Assembly (NCBI GenBank): GCA_018673255.1
Contig: JABHDC010000245.1
Span: 124,001-188,000 of the forward strand
Length of the DNA: 64,000 nt
From: Gemmatimonadota bacterium
Lineage (GTDB): Bacteria > Latescibacterota > UBA2968 > UBA8231
Reading direction: 5' to 3'
Shown here: in pieces, positions 1-8,013 of the stretch
How positions within the stretch are numbered: the first letter of the stretch is position 1
How the letters are laid out: each line of letters starts with the position of its first letter
Notes under the pieces: model-generated
Told to the model about the DNA's origin: nothing
Database searches by the model: none
What the model saw: only the letters and a program-made list of their open reading frames with translations
Made by a program: the position numbers and the translations under genes

Positions 1-340
1 TGCCACCGTGCCCGGAGGTGATGACGATCTTCTTGCATCCGTGCCGCGCCATCTCATCACAGACATTCTGTAGCAACTGCAGCACGAGATCGCGCTGGAC
101 GACGATCGAGCCGGGCAGATGAGCGCCCTCGTGATTGATGCCCCAGGGATACTGCGGGAAAACGATGGCCGGTTCCTGTTCAGCAGCCTGCGAGGCGATG
201 GTATGGGCGGCGAGCGTGTCCGTGCCCAGGGGCAGGTGGGCGCCGTGCGGTTCGATGACGCCCATGGGAATGATGCCGACACCATCACAGGCGTCGATGG
301 CTTTCTCGAAGTCAGGGTAGGTGAGGTGTTCCCAGCGCAT
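1..340 (-). CDS. Creatininase-family amidohydrolase, 3' part outside the window
   Basis: The N-terminal 113 residues are present; the rest runs off the left edge. Reading from the ATG at 340 the protein contains EPHGAHLPLGTD (E30, H32, H35, D41), the metal-binding signature of the creatininase/creatinine amidohydrolase family, and ends at the window edge in GHGG, the start of the second conserved GHGGN motif. Family members are divalent-metal cyclic-amide hydrolases that act on creatinine, formamides or related small molecules; the substrate cannot be told here. The gene sits just upstream on the same strand as nothing visible and is followed (towards higher coordinates) by a toxin-antitoxin pair on the same strand. 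Family assignment is firm, substrate unknown. Confidence 0.88.
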   Translation of the reverse strand, partial: MRWEHLTYPDFEKAIDACDGVGIIPMGVIEPHGAHLPLGTDTLAAHTIASQAAEQEPAIVFPQYPWGINHEGAHLPGSIVVQRDLVLQLLQNVCDEMARHGCKKIVITSGHGG

Positions 341-371
341 GGTGTGCCCTTTCGCGGATTTGTGTCATTCT

Positions 372-641
372 CTACCGGTAGATTTCTCTCCGGTTGCCCA
401 CACGCACAACGAGAATCAGAAGCCGGTCGTCCTGCACGGTGTAGATGACACGGAAATCACCCACGCGGACTCGCCAGAGATCATCCACGCCCTTCAGCTT
501 CTCAACGCCATGGGGCCTGGGCTCGATGGCCAGCGCATCGATCGCGCCGGCGACCCGACGGCGATCCCTCGGCTGAAGCCGAGTCATCTCGCGCACGACC
601 GACGGCTTGAGCTCAATTCGGTACGAGGGATCAGAGCCCAA
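372..641 (-). CDS. RelE/ParE-superfamily toxin
   Basis: An 89-residue basic protein with the RelE/ParE fold signature: an N-terminal helix pair (YRIELKPSVVREMTRLQPRDRRRV), then PHGVEKLKG, WRVRVGDFRVIYTV and a C-terminal VVRVGNRREIYR strand. Family members are ribosome-dependent mRNA interferases (RelE) or gyrase poisons (ParE); the conserved Arg and Tyr near the C terminus favour the RelE type. Its start overlaps the end of the antitoxin gene by 11 bases, the usual translational coupling of these modules. Which target it inhibits is not decided by the sequence. Confidence 0.88.
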   Translation of the reverse strand: MGSDPSYRIELKPSVVREMTRLQPRDRRRVAGAIDALAIEPRPHGVEKLKGVDDLWRVRVGDFRVIYTVQDDRLLILVVRVGNRREIYR

Positions 642-876
642 GCTGCTTCTTCACCTCATCCCACGATACGGAGTCGGTCTCGGTCAATGCCTTGCGGGCT
701 GCGTCGAGATCGACGTGGTCCTCGAGCTGTCTCAGCAAGGCGAGATCCTCCATCGGCACCAGCGCGGCCACTTCCTTACCGCGTTTCTCCAGTATGATGC
801 GTTCGCCGGTGTAGGCGACGCGATTGAGTGCATCGCCCAATTCCTGGCGCAGTGCACTGGTGGTCAGCTTGCCCAT
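631..876 (-). CDS. Phd/YefM-family antitoxin
   Basis: I chose the ATG at 876, giving 81 residues starting MGKLTTSALRQELGDALNRV; a longer reading to 942 would run through the operator-like repeats and is unlikely. The N-terminal half matches the Phd/YefM DNA-binding fold (TSALRQELGDALNRVAYTGERIILEKRGKEVAALVPMED in two adjoining stretches), and the C-terminal acidic tail (DHVDLDAARKALTETDSVSWDEVKKQ) is the expected toxin-neutralising segment. It precedes and overlaps the RelE-type toxin. It is likely autoregulated through the GTAC repeats immediately upstream. Confidence 0.87.
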   Translation of the reverse strand: MGKLTTSALRQELGDALNRVAYTGERIILEKRGKEVAALVPMEDLALLRQLEDHVDLDAARKALTETDSVSWDEVKKQLGL

Positions 877-881
877 CAAGT

Positions 882-912
882 GTACCTTTCGTACAAATTG
901 TACAAGTCGTAC
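882..912 (-). promoter_or_regulatory. Four GTAC motifs at exact 9-bp spacing, probable antitoxin operator
   Basis: GTAC occurs at 882, 891, 900 and 909, so the spacing is exactly 9 bp each time, within the region just upstream of the antitoxin start at 876. On the minus strand the units read roughly CGTACGA, TTGTACAA, TTGTACGA and GGTACA. Phd-type antitoxins bind short palindromes in their own promoter, so this is the likely operator; that function is inferred. Confidence 0.65.
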
Positions 913-989
913 GAATATCATATTAAGATCCCACCAGGTCAAACGGTCACCGGCTGTCAGAGGCTGGTGAATCCCGTAGCTTCACCACC

Positions 990-3257
990 ATGGAAATCCG
1001 GGATCTGGCAGAACGTGTGCTCTTCGGCACGACCCTCGAGGAAAAGCTCGTCCAGGCCGGGCGGCTGGTGGACACGCAACCGGGCAAGGCGGTGACGACG
1101 CCAGACACCCCGGGCCGGCCACCGGAACTGGCACTGGGTCGATGGAATGAGTCGCAACGGGCCTCTTTCCCGGACGTGCGGGCCCTTGAGCGGGACCAGG
1201 AGCGGGGTCTGGTGCTCCACTTCTTTGCCAACCACGAACTGCTGGCGGCGGAGTTGATGGCACTCGTCCTGCTGAAATTTCCGGATGCGCCACCGAAGTT
1301 CCGCCGCGGTGTGGCGCAGACGATGAGAGACGAGCAGGAGCACGTGCGGCTCTATCTGGCTCGCATGGCGGTGGCCGGTGTGCACTTCGGGCAGATCCCC
1401 GTGAGCGATTTCTTCTGGAAGGCGATCGCGCCCATGCCCTCACCGATGGACTACGTGGCGCGTCTGTGTCTGACGCTGGAGCAGGCGAATCTCGATTACG
1501 CACCCCACTACCAGCAGTTGTTCGGCCAGGTCGGTGATCCAGACACGTCAGCCCTGCTCGGCCGTATCTACAGGGACGAAATTGGCCACGTGAAGTATGG
1601 CCTGAACTGGTTCAATACGTGGCGCGAGCCGACACGATCGGCCTTCGACTCCTTTGAGCAGGTCCTCGGATTCCCCCTGAGTCCGAGTCGCGCCAAGGGC
1701 ATCGGCTTCAACCGCGAGGGTCGCCTGGCGGCCGGGTTCACGCCGGACTTCATCGACGAACTCGAGGTCTTCGCCCATTCCCATGGCCGCTGTCCGTATC
1801 TGTGGTGGTTCAATCCATTGTGTGATCTGGTCGCTGGACGGGATGCGTTGTTCACACCGCCCCAGACCCTGCTTCATCTGTCACGAGATCTGGCGATGGT
1901 GCCGGCGCTGCTGGCAGCCAATGACGACATCGTGCTCGTGCCCGAGCGGCCACCGGTGGCCTTCTTGAAAGAGTGGAAACACGCCGGACTGCCGCTGCCC
2001 GAGTTGATCGAATGGGATCCGTTGTCACCGGTGTTGCCCGAGGCAGATGTTGTCGGTCACCGGCCGCCACAGGCCCTGATCGGGCGTCGGCTGACGGGAT
2101 TGTGTCCGTGGGGTTGGGCACCCGACAGTGTGCAGCGACTGGCCCCGCTGGCGGTGAATCTGCCCGAGGGGGAAGTGACGCCCCGGGCGCTGTGGTCGCC
2201 GGCGCGACGCGATCTGTATCGCAAGAGCTGGAGCGCACGTTGGCTCGGTGAGGTGATCGCGACGCTGCAGGCCGAAGAGGGTGAGTGGATCGGTGGGCCG
2301 GAGACGGTGGGTGCGCCGTACGAAAGCGTCGAGGCGGTCGAAGAGGGCCTGCGGGCGGGCTTCGCGGCAGGCTGGCGACAGGCGCTGATGAAGACGGACT
2401 TCGGCACGGCGGGCGGGCAGCTGATGCAGGTCGAGGCGCCTGGAGCTGGTGGCGGTGCCGGTGGCGATGCGGATGGCAGGAAAGAGGTTGAGGCCGGTGG
2501 TGATCCTGACAGTGATCGCGACGATGATGGTGCCCTTCTGCTGGATCACCAGCGCGGCTGGGTGCGTGGGCAGTTGCAGGATGCTGGTGCGATCGTGGTG
2601 GAGCCGTGGCTGGATCGCGTGCTGGATATATCGGCTCAATACGACGTCGAAGCCGATGGCTCGATCCGGCTGCTCGGCATTACACGATTCCTGACCGACA
2701 CGCGGGGGCGATTCGAGGGGGTTTTCGTGCACAACACGGTGGCTGGTCTCGACAAGAGACTGTGTCGCTTCCTCTATGGTGATGGCCGCGATGGTCGCCG
2801 CCTGCAGCGGATCTTCGCCCGCCTGGGCGACCTGTTGCTGAAGCGCCTGCCAGCGGATTTCAGAGGGCCCGTCGGGATCGATGCGTTCATCTACCGGACG
2901 CAGAATGACGAACTGCGGCTCAAGCCGATCGTCGAGGTGAATCCACGTTACACGATGGGACGGGTTGGCGTGGCGCTGCGAAAACGCGTGCTGACCTCGC
3001 GCACGGCCGTGTGGCGCTTGCAGCGCCTGCGCGATTTGTCGATGGACGTTGACAAGTGGGCGGGGGATCTGCGCGCGCGTCTACCGCTGGAGATGACGGC
3101 GGATGGGCACCAGATCTCGGGCGGGGTCGTGTTCACGAACGACCCCACCACGGCGAAATCCTGTGTCGGCGTGCTGGTCGTTGCCAAAGGGATCGATCCG
3201 GCCATGTTCGGGGCGGCAGGCGGTGCAGAGACATCGCCCGAGCGCAGTCCGGATTGA
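990..3257 (+). CDS. DUF455 ferritin-like protein fused to an ATP-grasp-like C-terminal domain
   Basis: 755 residues. Residues ~65-215 form a four-helix ferritin-like domain of the DUF455 type: NHE at 81-83, E115xxH118 (DEQEH), E164, and E197xxH200 (DEIGH), which together look like a carboxylate/histidine di-metal site. The central part is rich in Trp and Pro and unassigned. Residues ~535-690 resemble the end of an ATP-grasp fold: ADGSIRLLGITRFLTDTRG, GPVGIDAFIY, and KPIVEVNPRYTMGRVG, where the E-x-N pair would bind Mg-ATP. A Gly/Asp-rich low-complexity linker lies at about 485-515. DUF455 proteins have no settled function. A di-iron oxidase tied to a ligase-like domain is an inference. The lipoprotein gene follows 41 bp downstream. 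Confidence 0.75.
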   Translation: MEIRDLAERVLFGTTLEEKLVQAGRLVDTQPGKAVTTPDTPGRPPELALGRWNESQRASFPDVRALERDQERGLVLHFFANHELLAAELMALVLLKFPDAPPKFRRGVAQTMRDEQEHVRLYLARMAVAGVHFGQIPVSDFFWKAIAPMPSPMDYVARLCLTLEQANLDYAPHYQQLFGQVGDPDTSALLGRIYRDEIGHVKYGLNWFNTWREPTRSAFDSFEQVLGFPLSPSRAKGIGFNREGRLAAGFTPDFIDELEVFAHSHGRCPYLWWFNPLCDLVAGRDALFTPPQTLLHLSRDLAMVPALLAANDDIVLVPERPPVAFLKEWKHAGLPLPELIEWDPLSPVLPEADVVGHRPPQALIGRRLTGLCPWGWAPDSVQRLAPLAVNLPEGEVTPRALWSPARRDLYRKSWSARWLGEVIATLQAEEGEWIGGPETVGAPYESVEAVEEGLRAGFAAGWRQALMKTDFGTAGGQLMQVEAPGAGGGAGGDADGRKEVEAGGDPDSDRDDDGALLLDHQRGWVRGQLQDAGAIVVEPWLDRVLDISAQYDVEADGSIRLLGITRFLTDTRGRFEGVFVHNTVAGLDKRLCRFLYGDGRDGRRLQRIFARLGDLLLKRLPADFRGPVGIDAFIYRTQNDELRLKPIVEVNPRYTMGRVGVALRKRVLTSRTAVWRLQRLRDLSMDVDKWAGDLRARLPLEMTADGHQISGGVVFTNDPTTAKSCVGVLVVAKGIDPAMFGAAGGAETSPERSPD

Positions 3258-3298
3258 CCCAGGCGGGTGCCACAACACACCAGCAGGAGTTTCAGATC

Positions 3299-4753
3299 AT
3301 GACGACGGCTATCACCAGGCGGTTGACCCACGTCAGTGTCCTGGGCCATGTGACGATGGGCTGTGTGATTCTGGTCTGCGCCATTCTGTCCGGTTGTGGC
3401 AGTCAGTCGTCGGGGAGGATGGCGCCGAGTTCTGTGACGGGTGACGAGCCCATCATCACCACTTACGAGGTCGATGAATCCATCTTCCCGAATCCTGAAC
3501 GCGGCTTCTACAAGTACATGAATCTCCACGAGTTGGATCCAGAAATTGGTGCCCTGCGTGAGGCGGAGGGGATCACCCTGGTGTGGGGACGGATCCACAT
3601 GGCCGCGTATCGGGAGGAAGAGTTTCTGCCAGCGGATTTCCTGGCCCATGTGGAGCGTGGATTCCAGATCGCCCGGGATCAGGGCATGAAAGTGATCGTG
3701 CGTGGTTCCTATGGGTCGCGCGGCCCCGGTGGCGACTACACGACCTATGCGGATCCGGCCGAGGCGATCATCCGCAACCACATCACACAACTGGCGCCCA
3801 TCTTCGCGGCCCATGCAGATGTGATCGCCCTCTTCGAAGCGGGTTTCATCGGGCCCTGGGGAGAGTGGCACTCGACCGAGCTGGCCAATGACCCGGATCG
3901 CAGCCGGTCCTTCGTGCATTTCCTGCTCGAGCAGACACCAATGGACCGCATGATCGTGGTTCGTTACCCGCTCCTCAAGCAGCAGGTCTTTGCTGCCGCC
4001 GACGGTGGTTTTGAGCAGGTGAGCTCGACGAATGCCTACAGTGGGGAAGCGGTGGCGCGTGTCGGTCACCACAACGATTGCCTGCTGTCCTCAGAAGATG
4101 ATGTGGGCACCTATGACCGGGGTGGGATGGATCGTGAAAGAGAGGTAACGTATCTGGCCCAGGAAACGTTGCACACGGTTTTCGGTGGTGAGAGTTGCGC
4201 CGACTACACGCTCAACGATTGCGCTCGGGCCATCGATGAACTGGAAATGTTGCATGCCACCTACCTCAACAGCGGCTGGCATCCGGATGTGCTGGCGAAG
4301 TGGACGCAGCAGGGCTGCATGGATGAGGTGCAGCAGCGTCTTGGGGCCCGGATCATTCTGCACGAAAGTCGGATCTCGAATCGCGCGCAGGCCGGCGGCG
4401 GATTGCGGGTGAGGCTGATCCTGGAAAATGCTGGATTTGCCGCGCTGTACAATGCCCGCCATGTGGACATTGTCCTGACAAATGATGCAACGGGGCAGGA
4501 CGTGCGATTGCCGACGGGGATGGACCCGCGGCTGTGGAAGCCGCGTGAGCGCCACCAGTTGTGGCTGGTATTGCAACTGCCGGCCGATGTGCCGCCGGGT
4601 TCTTACACGGCGCACCTGCACCTGGCCGACGCGGCTCCGGCACTGCGTGAGGATCCGCGCTATGCGATCCGTGTGGCCAGTTCAGGTGTGTGGGATGAGA
4701 TGACGGGCCTGAATCGGCTGGCGGCAGGCATCATCGTCGAGGCGGCGCCCTGA
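3299..4753 (+). CDS. Lipoprotein with DUF4874 and DUF4832 domains
   Basis: 484 residues from the ATG at 3299, preceded by AGCAGGAG. The N terminus is a lipoprotein signal: a basic start, a hydrophobic stretch and the lipobox LSGC (Cys about residue 35). The mature protein starts with the DUF4874 signature FPNPERGFYKY and continues through VWGRIHMAAY and FEAGFIGPWGEWHST, a TIM-barrel-like segment. It ends with a DUF4832 beta-sandwich region (VRLILENAGFAALYNARHVDIVL). Such proteins are exported, occur with polysaccharide-degrading genes and are presumed glycan-active, but no activity is established. It probably sits on the cell surface or in the periplasm. Confidence 0.85.
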   Translation: MTTAITRRLTHVSVLGHVTMGCVILVCAILSGCGSQSSGRMAPSSVTGDEPIITTYEVDESIFPNPERGFYKYMNLHELDPEIGALREAEGITLVWGRIHMAAYREEEFLPADFLAHVERGFQIARDQGMKVIVRGSYGSRGPGGDYTTYADPAEAIIRNHITQLAPIFAAHADVIALFEAGFIGPWGEWHSTELANDPDRSRSFVHFLLEQTPMDRMIVVRYPLLKQQVFAAADGGFEQVSSTNAYSGEAVARVGHHNDCLLSSEDDVGTYDRGGMDREREVTYLAQETLHTVFGGESCADYTLNDCARAIDELEMLHATYLNSGWHPDVLAKWTQQGCMDEVQQRLGARIILHESRISNRAQAGGGLRVRLILENAGFAALYNARHVDIVLTNDATGQDVRLPTGMDPRLWKPRERHQLWLVLQLPADVPPGSYTAHLHLADAAPALREDPRYAIRVASSGVWDEMTGLNRLAAGIIVEAAP

Positions 4754-4838
4754 CCCGAAGGCGCTACCAACAGCGCGGCACCTGGCAACGTCCTGCCTAT
4801 CGCGGCAATGTCGCACTCACACAGCTGCCATCCTCTGC

Positions 4839-5813
4839 CTACAGGTCGATGGTCCGACCCGTGTCGATGGACGCCTCGATGCCCTCGATGATACGCTGGG
4901 CATCGATGGCGTCATCGAGATCTGACAATTGTGTGGCTCTACCGGCGACGACGTCGGCGAAGCGCTCGATCTCATGAATGATGGAACCGCGATAGGCCGT
5001 GTAGGTCTGCGAATGCACGACGGCGGGTTTGATTTCGACCCAGTCCCGATAACTGTAGCGCGTGGAGCCAGAGGTGCCGATGACCTTCACCATCATCGTC
5101 CAGGGATCGGCGCTGTGATCGTCGGCAGCGAAGCTGGCACACAGGTGGGCGAGGGCTCCATTCTCCATTGTCAGATTCACAGTGGCGATGTCTTCCTGCG
5201 GGATCTCGTCGTAGTGAAGGCGTGACTTCATGGCTGATACCTTCGCAGGGCGTCCAGCCAGATACAACAGGGTGTAGGCGTTGTGTGTAAGGATCTGCCG
5301 GATCACGCCGGGATATCGGGCAGCGACCTCTTCGGGGTGGTGGATGTGATACATGACGTAGATTGCCACCAGTTTGCCCAGGTCACCACCATCGATCAGT
5401 TCGCGGGATCGGATGATGCCCTCTTCGTGGATGAAGTTGTGCCCGGGCATACAGACGAGGCCCTTCTGCTCGGACAGGGCCTTCATGGCCTGGATCTCAT
5501 CGATGGTGACCCCCACCGGCTTCTCCACGAGCACGTGTTTGCCTGCATTCAGCGCCATGGTGACGAAATCGATGTGGGTCTCCAGATTCGTCAGGACAAA
5601 GACGGCATCGACGGCCGGGTCCCCGAGCAACTGCTCGGGTGTGTCCCAGGTGCGGCAACCGAAGAGTTCAGCCTTGGTCTTCCCCTTTTCGGCCGTTCGA
5701 TTCCACACACCGACCAGGTGGGCGTCACGGCATCGCCGTACCCCTTCCGCATGCAGGTCGGAGACATCACCCGTGCCGAGGAATGCGATGCCGAGAGATG
5801 GATTGGTCGTCAT
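4839..5813 (-). CDS. Gfo/Idh/MocA-family NAD(P)-dependent oxidoreductase
   Basis: 324 residues. A Rossmann nucleotide-binding N terminus is clear (IAFLGTGDVSDLHAEG), followed by the family hallmark EKPVGVTIDE near residue 95 and a C-terminal alpha/beta substrate domain with PGHNFIHEEG and YRDWVEIKP. The family oxidises or isomerises sugars, inositols and amino sugars. The gene is divergent from the amidohydrolase at 5934, with 120 bp between the start codons that must hold both promoters. An AAGGAAAAGGG purine run lies upstream of its ATG. The substrate cannot be assigned. Confidence 0.92.
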   Translation of the reverse strand: MTTNPSLGIAFLGTGDVSDLHAEGVRRCRDAHLVGVWNRTAEKGKTKAELFGCRTWDTPEQLLGDPAVDAVFVLTNLETHIDFVTMALNAGKHVLVEKPVGVTIDEIQAMKALSEQKGLVCMPGHNFIHEEGIIRSRELIDGGDLGKLVAIYVMYHIHHPEEVAARYPGVIRQILTHNAYTLLYLAGRPAKVSAMKSRLHYDEIPQEDIATVNLTMENGALAHLCASFAADDHSADPWTMMVKVIGTSGSTRYSYRDWVEIKPAVVHSQTYTAYRGSIIHEIERFADVVAGRATQLSDLDDAIDAQRIIEGIEASIDTGRTIDL

Positions 5814-5933
5814 GACGAAAAGCCCTTTTCCTTACGTGCCGCCCATGCAGCGGCATCCGGTCGTATGATCTGCGTCCGGTCAGATAAGGTGACGAAGACG
5901 AAACAAGCAAGACTCCAAACAACGAGACCTGCC

Positions 5934-6872
5934 ATGCGACTATGTGATCCACACTTTCATCTCTGGAATGTCCACGAGCGACCGAATCCGAATCTGGGTG
6001 GCGCCGTGGAAGAGCAGCAGCCCGTATATCTGCCGGCCGACTACCTCGGCGACATGGCGCGCTTGCCCGAACCGTTGCAATTGGCGTCGAGTGTACACGT
6101 GGAGACTGTGGTCGGGCAGGCCCCAGGTGGGGCCGTCATCGACACGGTGGGCGAAACGAGATTCGTCTGCGAGCAGATGGAGCCGACGGGGCACCCGATG
6201 GGTATCGTGGCGTACGTGCATCTGGCCCGAAGTGCGGAAGAGACAGGGAAGGTGCTGGACGACCATGCCGCGGCAGCCGGTGGTCGTCTGCGCGGTGTGC
6301 GCATGATTCTCAATCATCACCCCGACAACCCGGATCTGACGTGGCCCCAGGTAGAGCACGGGGACTTCCTGCGCGATCCGGTATTTGCTGAAAGCCTCCA
6401 ACTGATGGGCGAACGGGGCCTGTCCTTTGATCTGCAGTGCAATCCACACCAGTTGATGGATGCGGCGGCCACCTTTGGCGCCCATCCGACGACACCCGTC
6501 ATCATCGATCACCTCGCCTCCTTCCACGATGGCGAGGACGACGCCTATGCGGACATGTGGCGAGAAGGCTTACGAGCCGTAGCCGAACTGCCGCACGTGC
6601 ATCTGAAGCTGTCGATGCTCTTCTTCGGTGCCGGGGCCTATCACTCGGATGCAACGCGGGAAGCGAAGGCGCGGGATCTGGTGCTGGAGGCGATCGAGAT
6701 CTTCGGAGCAGATCGTTGCATGTTTGCCAGCAACTATCCAGTCGACCGAATTCAGGGCTTCGATGTTCCGACCCTCTATGGGCAGTTTCTGGATTGGACG
6801 AAGAATCTGTCCGAGGTGGATCGGGCCGCGCTCTTTCATGATTCGGCAGCACGAGTCTATCGGATGGTCTAG
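5934..6872 (+). CDS. Amidohydrolase-2 family TIM-barrel metal hydrolase (COG3618-like lactonase)
   Basis: 312 residues from the ATG at 5934. The protein opens with CDPHFHLWNV, where H7 and H9 form the metal-binding HxH pair of the amidohydrolase superfamily. It carries FDLQCNPHQL and VIIDHLASF in the middle and ends in CMFASNYPVDR, a motif typical of the sugar-lactonase/2-pyrone-4,6-dicarboxylate-lactonase-like subgroup. A role in hydrolysing sugar acid lactones would fit the neighbouring divergent Gfo/Idh/MocA oxidoreductase, but that pairing is inferred. The stop codon is followed after 8 bp by fold-back element copy A. Confidence 0.88.
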   Translation: MRLCDPHFHLWNVHERPNPNLGGAVEEQQPVYLPADYLGDMARLPEPLQLASSVHVETVVGQAPGGAVIDTVGETRFVCEQMEPTGHPMGIVAYVHLARSAEETGKVLDDHAAAAGGRLRGVRMILNHHPDNPDLTWPQVEHGDFLRDPVFAESLQLMGERGLSFDLQCNPHQLMDAAATFGAHPTTPVIIDHLASFHDGEDDAYADMWREGLRAVAELPHVHLKLSMLFFGAGAYHSDATREAKARDLVLEAIEIFGADRCMFASNYPVDRIQGFDVPTLYGQFLDWTKNLSEVDRAALFHDSAARVYRMV

Positions 6873-6880
6873 TGACCTGT

Positions 6881-7059
6881 CCTCCCACCGACGGGAGGGT
6901 TCGCTGACGGCCGTCTCTGTCTTAGGGTGAATGATTGCTGCCGGTGGGACACTCCGCTGTCGTGCCTCGACCAACTGCTGTCGAGCCACTGAGTGCTCAG
7001 ATCCTGATTGGTGGCTTCGAGAGACGTCATGTCAGCTCTCTCCTCCCATCGGTGGGATG
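6881..7059. repeat. Fold-back intergenic element, copy A
   Basis: About 180 bp with nested self-complementarity. The outer arms at 6881-6898 and 7042-7059 match in 16 of 18 positions as inverted repeats. An inner pair CGTCTCT (6912-6918) / AGAGACG (7020-7026) is perfect. A central hairpin has arms at 6961-6971 and 6980-6989 with one mismatch. The same plan, order and spacing recur at 11602-11784. It could be a transposon-derived miniature element or a structured RNA; no ORF of its own is apparent. Confidence 0.7.
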
Positions 7060-7127
7060 ACGAGTGACGAGATCATTGATCTCCGGGAGAGAACTGCAAG
7101 TGACCATATGAGACACATGTTGACCGA

Positions 7128-7964
7128 ATGGCTTGGGCGAGTATGACCTGGACACCACTGGAAGGCCCGGTCGAGTCGATTGCTGCGACATACGATGCAC
7201 CGCTCATGGCCCTCGTCGAAGGCCGGGTGCCTGCCTTCGTGTTACGTGGCGCGTATCCGTCGGCACACTGTGCGGGATTGATGGAGCGCTTCAGGGAGCG
7301 AGGCCTTCTCTACGATCCGCGGCAGGAGGCTGAAGGGAAGCCTCATCGAGTCGATATCGGCACGAGTTTCGGGTCACACCGGGCGGACCGGGATGGGTTT
7401 CACGCGCACGCAGCCGAGACCATCGAGTTGTTCAGTCACCTGTTTGATGGCTACGACGACCCGGTGCGGACGATCTATGAGACGCTGGCTGCGCTTGCAC
7501 CGAACAAGAAGGTGATGACGGCGCAGGAGCCGGATGGTCGGGAATATGGTCCGGCCATCTTCCGGATCTATCACGATGAGCTGGGCCATGGCCCGCACTA
7601 TGACTCGGTGCGCAAACGCAGCAAGGCGGTGGAGTATGAGGTCGCCCACTTCGATCACCAGTTCGCCGCCGTGTTGTGCCTGCAGAACTCAGCCGATGCG
7701 GGAACCAGTGGCGAGCCAATTCTCTACAACTGTCCCTGGACGCCGGATCTGCAGGAACGCCTAAAGGACACGACCTTCGCGGCCCATGCCGGGAGGGAGC
7801 AGATCGAGCGGGTGCAGATTCACCTGGAACCAGGGGATCTCTACTTCTTCTTCTCGGAGAACTACCACGAGGTACCGGCCGTGACTGGTGATCGTCCACG
7901 GGCGGTGTTGGCGATCTTCTTCGCCTTGAGTGCGGATCGTGAAGAGATCTATGTGTGGTCGTGA
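7128..7964 (+). CDS. 2-oxoglutarate/Fe(II)-dependent oxygenase
   Basis: 278 residues if the ATG at 7128 is used; the ATG at 7143 is an equally possible start and neither has a strong ribosome site. The double-stranded beta-helix oxygenase signature is present: H157-Y-D159 as the HxD part of the facial triad (GHGPHYDS), the distal His H247 in SENYHEVPAV, and an Arg about ten residues further on (DRPRAV) for 2-oxoglutarate. LEPGDLYFFF is the usual strand before the distal His. It resembles small-molecule or prolyl hydroxylase-like enzymes. Substrate unknown. It runs convergently into the epimerase gene at 8014. Confidence 0.82.
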   Translation: MAWASMTWTPLEGPVESIAATYDAPLMALVEGRVPAFVLRGAYPSAHCAGLMERFRERGLLYDPRQEAEGKPHRVDIGTSFGSHRADRDGFHAHAAETIELFSHLFDGYDDPVRTIYETLAALAPNKKVMTAQEPDGREYGPAIFRIYHDELGHGPHYDSVRKRSKAVEYEVAHFDHQFAAVLCLQNSADAGTSGEPILYNCPWTPDLQERLKDTTFAAHAGREQIERVQIHLEPGDLYFFFSENYHEVPAVTGDRPRAVLAIFFALSADREEIYVWS

Positions 7965-8013
7965 TGGATCACGCAGGAGCGCGCCAACCTGGTGGGGTGG
8001 GAACTGCCCAAGG

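Noticed and set aside
631..942. 103-residue version of the first antitoxin
   Set aside because: It would translate through the GTAC operator repeats; the ATG at 876 gives the normal Phd length and N terminus.
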